9,884 bases of DNA, taken from positions 1 to 9,884 of the forward strand of contig DPOH01000168.1 in NCBI GenBank assembly GCA_003539755.1, in the 5' to 3' direction. This DNA is from Clostridium sp. (GTDB taxonomy: Bacteria > Bacillota > Clostridia > Clostridiales > Clostridiaceae). Both the position numbers and the translations under genes were made by a program. Below the pieces are notes generated by a model. That model ran no database searches. It saw only the letters and a program-made list of their open reading frames with translations, and was not told the DNA's origin. Positions 4,670 through 9,884 of the stretch are shown one piece after another. Every line of letters starts with the position of its first letter. The first letter of the stretch is position 1.

Positions 4670-5218
4670 ATGATGAATCAAAATGTTACAAAAGTAATAA
4701 CAGGGGTAAATACTAGACTAAGCTACTTTCATGGATGGGAACCTGTATCTATTAATGGAAGTGCAGAAAAGTATAGTGTTTCAGTGCTTATCCCAAAAGA
4801 AGATAAGAAAACTATTGATGCAATAAATAAAGCTATAGATGCTGCAATAACAGAAGGTATTGGTAAATTTGGAGGTAAGAAACCTAATAAAACGGAAATT
4901 AAACTTCCATTAAGAGATGGAGATATAGAAAGAGAAGATGAAGTATATAAAGGCCATTTCTTTTTAAATGCCAATAGTATAACAGCACCTCAGATTGTAG
5001 ACAAGTCTGTAAATCCTATACTTGATAAAAATGAAGTTTACAGTGGATGTTATGCAAGAGTATCTTTAAATTTTTATGCTTTCAACAGCAATGGAAATAA
5101 AGGTATTGCCTGTGGACTTGGAAATATACAAAAAAGTAAAGATGGTGAGCCATTAGGTGGAAAAAGTAATGCAGCTGATGATTTTACAGCTATTGAAGAT
5201 GATGATTTCTTATCATAA
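4670..5218 (+). CDS. DUF2815 single-strand DNA-binding-type protein
   Basis: A 182-residue DUF2815 protein, in the broad group of phage single-strand DNA-binding proteins with an OB-like fold (compare T7 gp2.5). The body is strand-rich with LSYFHGWEP near the start, KYSVSVLIPK, and late GCYARVSLNFYAFNSNGNKG and GIACGLGNIQ segments. The last dozen residues are acidic and end DDDFLS, recalling the acidic tails by which SSBs contact partner proteins. It starts 4 bp after the nuclease gene, with GGAGGG (4656-4661) 8 nt upstream; ATG 4673 is an alternative one codon later. Paired with DUF2800 it probably coats the single strands made by the nuclease and serves the polymerase encoded next. Family call is good; DNA binding is inferred. 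Confidence 0.85.
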   Translation: MMNQNVTKVITGVNTRLSYFHGWEPVSINGSAEKYSVSVLIPKEDKKTIDAINKAIDAAITEGIGKFGGKKPNKTEIKLPLRDGDIEREDEVYKGHFFLNANSITAPQIVDKSVNPILDKNEVYSGCYARVSLNFYAFNSNGNKGIACGLGNIQKSKDGEPLGGKSNAADDFTAIEDDDFLS

Positions 5219-5221
5219 AGG

Positions 5222-5314
5222 GATAAGATATTACGTAATATAGTGATTATGAAGGTTATGTAAGCTATTTTATGTTATATGAAAAATGATAAGATATTAC
5301 GTAATATAATGATT
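5222..5314. repeat. Two 27-bp direct repeats, each with a 14-bp palindrome
   Basis: 5222-5248 and 5288-5314 agree at 26 of 27 positions (they differ only at the 22nd base, G or A), 66 bp apart. Each contains ATATTACGTAATAT (5228-5241 and 5294-5307), a perfect 14-bp palindrome. The interval is noncoding, AT-rich, and contains TGTAAGC (5259-5265), a word shared with the candidate operators. It lies between the SSB-like and polymerase genes. Such paired palindromes are typical binding sites for a dimeric protein: an operator for the polymerase gene or initiator sites of a replication origin are both possible. Confidence 0.85.
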
Positions 5315-5324
5315 GTTCTGAAAC

Positions 5325-5357
5325 TAATAGGGCAGCGGTTTGTACGTTGTCCTATTA
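5325..5357 (+). promoter_or_regulatory. Strong hairpin in the polymerase leader
   Basis: 5325-5337 (TAATAGGGCAGCG) pairs with 5345-5357 over 13 bp with two G-U pairs, leaving a 7-nt loop GTTTGTA. No T-run follows, so it is not a terminator. It ends 15 nt before the polymerase Shine-Dalgarno (about 5372-5381) and could be a protein-binding operator in the mRNA, as for T4 DNA polymerase autoregulation, or a transcript-stabilising 5' structure. The role is inferred. Confidence 0.5.
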
Positions 5358-5387
5358 ATTTATAGAAAAATGAGGAAGGTGCTTATA

Positions 5388-7328
5388 ATGAATGTGTTAT
5401 CAATAGATATTGAAACTTTTTCATCTGTCAATTTGCAGAAATCAGGTGTGTATCCCTATGCAGAAAGTGATGATTTTGAAATATTATTGTTTGGTTATTC
5501 TGTAGATGGAGGAGAGGTAAAAGTAGTTGATATTGCATGTGGAGAAAAAATACCACAGGAAATTATTGATGCTTTAACAGATAATAGTGTAAAGAAATAT
5601 GCCTTTAATGCATCCTTTGAACGTATATGTTTATCAAAATATCTTGGATATCCAGATGGAGTATATCTAAATCCATCATCTTGGTATTGCACAATGATAT
5701 GGTGTGCAACACTTGGACTACCTCTATCACTTGAGGGAGTTGGGGCTGTTCTTGGACTTGAAAAGCAAAAGCTTACAGAAGGTAAGAGTTTAATAAGGTA
5801 TTTCTGTGTGCCATGTAATCCTACAAAAATCAATGGAGGACGAATAAGAAATTTACCACATCATAATATGCAGAAGTGGAATGCATTTAAATCTTATAAT
5901 TTACGTGATGTAGAAACAGAAATGTCTATACAAAAAAAGCTATTAAAATTTCCTGTTTCAAAAGAAATCTGGAGTGAATATCACCTTGATCAGGAAATAA
6001 ATGATCGTGGAATTAAAGTTGATATGATGTTTGTAAGACAGGCAATTAATATAGATAATAGTAGTAAAAATAAGCTTACATCATTAATAAAGGAAATCAC
6101 AAATCTTGATAATCCAAATTCTGTACAGCAGATGAAAAAATGGCTTTCAGATAATGGTATAAAAACAGAGACTTTAGGAAAAAAAGCTATAGAAGATTTA
6201 ATAAAAATAGCTCCAGAGGAATTAAAAAAGGTGCTGGAACTTAGACAGCAGCTTGCCAAATCATCTGTGAAGAAGTATACAGCAATGGAGCATGCAGTAT
6301 GCAAAGATTTTAGAGCAAGGGGAATGTTTCAGTTTTATGGTGCAAATAGAAGTGGAAGATTTTCAGGGAGATTAATTCAGTTGCAAAACCTGCCTCAAAA
6401 TCATATGTCAGATTTAGCAGAAGCACGAGGATTAGTACGTAGTGGAAATTATGATGCATTAACTCTTTTATATGATTCTATACCAGATACTTTATCAGAA
6501 TTAATTCGTACTGCTTTTGTTCCTCATAATAATAAGAAATTCATTGTAGCTGATTTTTCAGCAATTGAGGCAAGAATTATAGCATGGCTTGCAAAGGAGA
6601 AATGGAGGATGAAAGTTTTTAAAGATGGAGAAGATATTTACTGCGCATCAGCAAGTCAGATGTTTAAGGTTAATGTTGTAAAGAACGGTGAAAATGGTCA
6701 TCTGCGTCAGAAGGGGAAAATATCAGAACTTGCTTTAGGTTATGGTGGGTCTGTTGGAGCATTAAAAGCAATGGGAGCATTAAACATGGGATTAAATGAA
6801 GAAGAATTACAGCCATTAGTTACAGCATGGAGAAATTCTAATCCTAATATAGTTAATTTATGGTGGGAAGTTGATAATGCAGTAAAAGAGTGTATAAAAA
6901 AGAGAATAAGTACAGAAACACATGGAATAAACTTTACCTATAAAAGTGGATTTTTATTTATTACACTTCCTTCAGGCAGAAAGCTTGCATATGTAAAACC
7001 ACGTATAGGAGTTAATATGTTTGGAGGAGAATCTGTTACTTATGAAGGCATTGGAAGTACAAAGAAATGGGAGAGATTAGAAAGCTATGGACCTAAATTT
7101 GTTGAAAATATTGTTCAGGGAATTGCAAGGGATATTTTATGCTATGCCATGAATACATTATGTGAATATGAAATAGTAGCTCATATTCATGATGAATTTA
7201 TTATTGAAGCAGACAAAGATGTGCAGTTAAAAAAAGTATGTGAACTTATGGGAATAACACCACCTTGGGCACAGGGTTTATTACTTCGTGCAGATGGATA
7301 TGAATGTGAATTCTATAAAAAAGATTAG
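5388..7328 (+). CDS. Phage family A DNA polymerase with 3'-5' exonuclease
   Basis: A 646-residue replicative-type polymerase. The N-terminal DnaQ-like proofreading domain has Exo I SIDIET (Asp7, Glu9), Exo II FNASFE (Asn74, Phe77, Glu78) and Exo III YNLRD (Tyr170, Asp174). The polymerase domain has the GRFSGRLIQLQNLPQ motif, motif A VADFSAIEA (catalytic Asp389), motif B Arg440-Lys444-Tyr452 in the O-helix, and motif C HIHDE (His601, Asp602, Glu603). All metal ligands are present. Leu448 stands where E. coli Pol I has Phe762, as I recall for this phage subgroup. There is no 5' nuclease domain. I chose ATG 5388 (MNVLSIDIE), preceded by AGGAAGGTG, over an in-frame TTG at 5340, because the exonuclease domain begins immediately and 5340 lies in a hairpin loop. 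It would copy the phage genome with the upstream SSB and downstream primase-helicase. Confidence 0.95.
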   Translation: MNVLSIDIETFSSVNLQKSGVYPYAESDDFEILLFGYSVDGGEVKVVDIACGEKIPQEIIDALTDNSVKKYAFNASFERICLSKYLGYPDGVYLNPSSWYCTMIWCATLGLPLSLEGVGAVLGLEKQKLTEGKSLIRYFCVPCNPTKINGGRIRNLPHHNMQKWNAFKSYNLRDVETEMSIQKKLLKFPVSKEIWSEYHLDQEINDRGIKVDMMFVRQAINIDNSSKNKLTSLIKEITNLDNPNSVQQMKKWLSDNGIKTETLGKKAIEDLIKIAPEELKKVLELRQQLAKSSVKKYTAMEHAVCKDFRARGMFQFYGANRSGRFSGRLIQLQNLPQNHMSDLAEARGLVRSGNYDALTLLYDSIPDTLSELIRTAFVPHNNKKFIVADFSAIEARIIAWLAKEKWRMKVFKDGEDIYCASASQMFKVNVVKNGENGHLRQKGKISELALGYGGSVGALKAMGALNMGLNEEELQPLVTAWRNSNPNIVNLWWEVDNAVKECIKKRISTETHGINFTYKSGFLFITLPSGRKLAYVKPRIGVNMFGGESVTYEGIGSTKKWERLESYGPKFVENIVQGIARDILCYAMNTLCEYEIVAHIHDEFIIEADKDVQLKKVCELMGITPPWAQGLLLRADGYECEFYKKD

Positions 7329-7348
7329 AAATATAAAAATTTTTTTCA

Positions 7349-7376
7349 AAGGGGTTAATAAACTCCTTATTTTTTT
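7349..7376 (+). terminator. Intrinsic terminator after the polymerase gene
   Basis: AAGGGGTT (7349-7356) and AACTCCTT (7361-7368) form an 8-bp stem with one G-U pair and an AATA tetraloop, followed by A and seven Ts (7370-7376). It lies 20 bp after the polymerase stop. Because the primase-helicase gene continues on the same strand, this is either a partial terminator that lowers downstream expression or the end of one transcript before a new promoter. I found no convincing promoter between it and 7551. Confidence 0.75.
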
Positions 7377-7428
7377 GCCTGTAATTTAAGGAATAAAATT
7401 CTTAAGTTGATTATAAGGAGGATTTGTT

Positions 7429-7476
7429 ATGGACAGAATTATGAAATTAATAGAACAAGAAATTAATAAGATATGA
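7429..7476 (+). CDS. Tiny ORF with strong ribosome site
   Basis: A 15-codon frame (MDRIMKLIEQEINKI) preceded by AAGGAGG (7415-7421) with an ideal 7-nt spacer, the best Shine-Dalgarno of the local gap. The peptide is a single amphipathic helix. It ends just before a second tiny frame, and its stop TGA sits in that frame's ribosome site. It may be a leader peptide or a very small phage protein; without homologues, chance cannot be excluded. Confidence 0.35.
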   Translation: MDRIMKLIEQEINKI

Positions 7477-7486
7477 GGTGAAATAT

Positions 7487-7558
7487 ATGTTGCTAAAAAA
7501 TCTAAACAGAAAATCAGATAATTTGATGATAACTTTCAGGAGGTGGCAGAATGATTAG
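7487..7558 (+). CDS. Tiny ORF coupled to the primase-helicase gene
   Basis: A 23-codon basic frame (MLLKNLNRKSDNLMITFRRW then QND) with GAGGTGA (7475-7481) 5 nt upstream. Its end overlaps the start of the primase-helicase by 8 bp, and that gene's Shine-Dalgarno (AGGAGGTGG, 7539-7547) lies inside it. Translation through this frame could expose or feed the downstream start. No family is recognised. A coupling leader is the more likely role; a functional protein is less likely. Confidence 0.35.
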   Translation: MLLKNLNRKSDNLMITFRRWQND

Positions 7559-9809
7559 ATTTACTTTATATACAGCAGATTGTAAAGCCAGTCTTAAAAA
7601 CTGTTTATATCCTAATAAAAATGTAATTACTGATAAAGAATCTATGATAAAGGCTGTTAAATTTGACCATGTTACAGCACAGTATAAGAATAATTATAGA
7701 AGTATATCAAATTTTATTGAAGCAGATAACATTCCCCTTGATTGTGATAATGACCACTCAGACAATCCAAAAGACTGGATTACTTCTGTTGATGTGGCTT
7801 TTGCATTTGAAGAAGTGCCATTTGTGGTTGTTTACAGTAGAAATCATATGAAGCAGAAAGGTAATAAATCTCCACGACCAAGATTCCATGTTTATTTCAT
7901 ATCTTCAGTAATAAAAGATCCTAAAGAGTATGCTCATTTAAAACAAAAGATTGCAGGAATATTTCCTTATTTTGATACAAATGCAATAGATAGTGCAAGA
8001 CTGCTTTTTGGAACAGACAATCCAGAAGTTGAAATATATGATGGAGATAAGCTTATAACAGATTACTTAGATGAAGTTGCTTTTGCAGATTGGGATAATG
8101 ATCTTGATATGGTTCCAGAGGGAAAACGTAATAGTACCATGAGCCATATTGCAGGAAAACTTATGAAGCGTTATGGAAATACTGAAGAGGCTTATGATTT
8201 ATTTATGAAACAGGCTGAAAAGTGTAAGCCTCCCCTTGAAGATAAAGAGCTGAAAGTTATATGGAATAGTGCAGTTAAATTTGGAAAAAGGATATCTGCT
8301 CAGGAAGGGTATATTGCTCCTGAAAAATATAATATTGATTATAAATTAAAACCAGATGATTTTTCAGATGTAGGTCAAGCTATGGTCCTTGCAAGGGAGT
8401 ATAAGGAAATGCTTCGTTATTCTCCATCAACAGATTATATGGTATACAATAACAGCTACTGGGAGGAATCAAAGCCAAAAGCTCAGGGAGTATCACAAGA
8501 TTTAACAGAGCGTCAGCTTGCAGAGGCAGAAATTCAGATAGAAAAAGCTATGAAAGAATTTATAAGCAATGGTGGTATGGAAGTACTATCATCAGTTGGA
8601 CCTAAAAAAGCAGTCCAGATGTTTAATAAAGAGCAAGCTCATGTTTTTGAGCAATACCAGTCAGCATTGGAATATAGAAAATATGCCATTAAACGCAGAG
8701 ATTCAAAATATATATCAGCAGCATTAAAGGAAGCAAGACCAATGCTTCAAGTAGAACTGAAAAATCTTGATTATGATGAATTTTTATTAAATACACCATC
8801 ATTTACTTATGATCTTAGAAAGGGAATTAATTCTCCAATGGAACATGATCCTAAGTATTTTATAACAAAGCAGACATCAGTTGATCCTAATCTTTATGGA
8901 GAAGACATATGGAAATCTGCACTTGATACATTTTTCTTAAAAGATGAAGAACTTATAGGATATGTACAGAGGATGGTTGGGCTGTCTGCTATAGGTAAAG
9001 TATATGTGGAAGCATTAATTATAGCTTATGGAGAAGGGAGAAATGGCAAGTCTACCTTTTGGAATGTTATATCCAGAGTACTTGGAACTTATAGTGGTAA
9101 TATATCAGCGGATATGCTTACAGTTGGATGCCGTAGAAATGTGAAACCAGAACTTGCTGAGGCAAAAGGTAAAAGAATGCTTATTGCAGCAGAGCTGGAA
9201 GAGGGAATGAGACTAAATACAGCAAATGTAAAACAGCTTTGTTCAACAGATGAAATATATGCAGAAAAAAAGTATAAAGATCCCTTCAGCTATATTCCCA
9301 CTCATACACTTGTGCTGTATACAAACCACCTTCCAAAGGTTGGGGCCATTGATAAAGGTACATGGCGAAGGCTGATTGTTATTCCCTTTGATGCAAAGAT
9401 TGAAGGCAGTTCAGACATTAAAAATTATGCAGATTACCTATATGAAAAAGCAGGAGGAGCTATTTTATCATGGGTTATTGAAGGTGCAAGAATGGTAATT
9501 AAGGATGAATATAAAATTAATCTGCCTAAGAAGGTACGTGATGCAATTGACCATTATAAAGAGAATAATGATTGGCTGTCACATTTTCTTTTAGAACGCT
9601 GTGAAGTGAATGAATCTTATTCTGCAAAATCAGGTGAAGTTTATAACGAGTATCGTATGTTTTGTAGTCAGATAGGTGAATTTACTCGTAGTACAGCAGA
9701 TTTCTATACTGCTTTGGAATCTGCTGGTTTTAAGAGATTTAGAAATTCAAAAGGCAGTTATATAAAGGGATTAAGGATAAAAAGCGATTTTTTAGAAGAA
9801 ATAATGTAA
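7551..9809 (+). CDS. Phage primase-helicase (AEP primase + SF3 helicase, VapE/D5 type)
   Basis: A 752-residue protein combining primer synthesis and DNA unwinding. The N-terminal part resembles an archaeo-eukaryotic primase (PrimPol): IPLDCDND gives the metal-binding Asp64/Asp66, RFHVYF gives His113, and DTNAIDSAR gives Asp147/Arg150. A helical linker (about 190-440, D5_N-like) follows. The superfamily 3 helicase domain has Walker A GEGRNGKST (Lys500), Walker B-like IAAELEE (Glu548-Glu551), sensor VLYTNHLP (Asn592) and Arg606/Arg607 in KGTWRRL as probable arginine finger. It belongs to the P4/VapE 'virulence-associated E' group of phage and plasmid replication proteins. The start has AGGAGGTGG 3-11 nt upstream. 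It is probably the replication initiator-helicase working with the polymerase and SSB encoded upstream. Helicase call is firm, primase assignment rests on motif spacing. Confidence 0.92.
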   Translation: MIRFTLYTADCKASLKNCLYPNKNVITDKESMIKAVKFDHVTAQYKNNYRSISNFIEADNIPLDCDNDHSDNPKDWITSVDVAFAFEEVPFVVVYSRNHMKQKGNKSPRPRFHVYFISSVIKDPKEYAHLKQKIAGIFPYFDTNAIDSARLLFGTDNPEVEIYDGDKLITDYLDEVAFADWDNDLDMVPEGKRNSTMSHIAGKLMKRYGNTEEAYDLFMKQAEKCKPPLEDKELKVIWNSAVKFGKRISAQEGYIAPEKYNIDYKLKPDDFSDVGQAMVLAREYKEMLRYSPSTDYMVYNNSYWEESKPKAQGVSQDLTERQLAEAEIQIEKAMKEFISNGGMEVLSSVGPKKAVQMFNKEQAHVFEQYQSALEYRKYAIKRRDSKYISAALKEARPMLQVELKNLDYDEFLLNTPSFTYDLRKGINSPMEHDPKYFITKQTSVDPNLYGEDIWKSALDTFFLKDEELIGYVQRMVGLSAIGKVYVEALIIAYGEGRNGKSTFWNVISRVLGTYSGNISADMLTVGCRRNVKPELAEAKGKRMLIAAELEEGMRLNTANVKQLCSTDEIYAEKKYKDPFSYIPTHTLVLYTNHLPKVGAIDKGTWRRLIVIPFDAKIEGSSDIKNYADYLYEKAGGAILSWVIEGARMVIKDEYKINLPKKVRDAIDHYKENNDWLSHFLLERCEVNESYSAKSGEVYNEYRMFCSQIGEFTRSTADFYTALESAGFKRFRNSKGSYIKGLRIKSDFLEEIM

Positions 9810-9822
9810 GTCTATGTAAGTC
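9804..9822. repeat. Tandem ATGTAAGTC, two copies
   Basis: ATGTAAGTC occurs at 9804-9812 and 9814-9822 with a 10-bp period, about one helical turn, which is how adjacent binding sites are often spaced. The first copy overlaps the last codon and stop of the primase-helicase. The ATGTAAG core is shared with several other gaps in the window. Confidence 0.5.
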
Positions 9823-9875
9823 ATATATATAACTTTTTTATATAAGAATAAAAAAAAGTATATATATAAAGTTAT
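9823..9875. other. AT-only inverted repeats after the primase-helicase
   Basis: 9823-9839 is nearly the reverse complement of 9851-9868 (one mismatch, stem made almost only of A-T pairs), and ATAACTTT (9829-9836) is the perfect reverse complement of AAAGTTAT (9868-9875). The two pairings compete. It may be a weak terminator (T-run at 9834-9839 lies inside the stem, not after it) or an easily melted segment. The window ends too soon to tell what follows. Confidence 0.4.
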
Positions 9876-9884
9876 AGAAATAAC

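Noticed and set aside
5340..5387. TTG at 5340 as the polymerase start
   Set aside because: It lies in a hairpin loop with no ribosome site, adds 16 residues ahead of an exonuclease domain that starts at once, and ATG 5388 has AGGAAGGTG just upstream.
6068..6081. AAATAAGCTTACAT, identical to part of the candidate operator at 1895-1908
   Set aside because: It lies in polymerase coding sequence and lacks the left half-site, so chance is likely, though it is worth including in any binding-site survey.
5495..6304. Minus-strand frames inside the polymerase gene
   Set aside because: They lie wholly opposite intact exonuclease and polymerase coding sequence and have no recognisable motifs.
7663..7851. 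Plus-strand frame inside the primase-helicase gene
   Set aside because: It is an out-of-frame shadow of the DxD-containing primase domain, without a ribosome site. The similar frame at 4343-4549 within DUF2800 is rejected for the same reason.

Overview
The window is AT-rich, with strong purine-rich Shine-Dalgarno sites (AGGAGG, GGAGGT), compact plus-strand gene order and protein families typical of low-GC Firmicutes. A Clostridium or close relative is the best inference. A 30-nt CRISPR repeat at the left edge closely resembles, from memory, type I-B repeats of several clostridia. I cannot name a species.

Positions 1-149 are the distal (trailer) end of a CRISPR array: part of one repeat, one complete repeat, a degenerate last repeat and two spacers. 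Positions 150-669 hold no convincing gene, only a possible decayed small reading frame, a strong hairpin terminator and an inverted repeat that may be an operator. Positions 670-1860 carry a phage-type control pair: a Cro/CI-like (XRE) repressor followed by an ImmA/IrrE-type metallopeptidase. Positions 1861-2353 form a regulatory stretch with a candidate operator and promoter, a 43-residue Com-like zinc ribbon gene, and a long intrinsic terminator whose stem can alternatively pair with downstream sequence, so it may act as an attenuator.

Positions 2354-9809 are a phage early/replication module on one strand: a protein with only a sigma region 4-like helix-turn-helix, two small proteins, a DUF2800 Cas4/RecB-like nuclease with an iron-sulfur cysteine set, a DUF2815 single-strand-binding-type protein, a family A DNA polymerase with its own 3'-5' exonuclease, and a primase-helicase of the P4/D5/VapE type. 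This is a known gene order in Firmicute temperate phages and prophages. The likely logic is that the XRE protein holds the early promoter off, ImmA relieves it on DNA damage, the sigma-like protein drives further expression, and the nuclease, SSB, polymerase and primase-helicase copy and recombine the phage genome. No integrase, structural or lysis gene is in view, so a prophage, plasmidial phage or other mobile element are all possible.

The least explained parts are noncoding: two 27-bp repeats with 14-bp palindromes just before the polymerase gene, a 13-bp hairpin over the polymerase leader, the possible attenuator before the sigma-like gene, and a 7-mer (ATGTAAG) that recurs in most of the longer intergenic gaps. 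I see no wholly new protein system. The best candidates for undescribed biology are these regulatory or origin elements and the adjacency of the CRISPR array to the phage control region.
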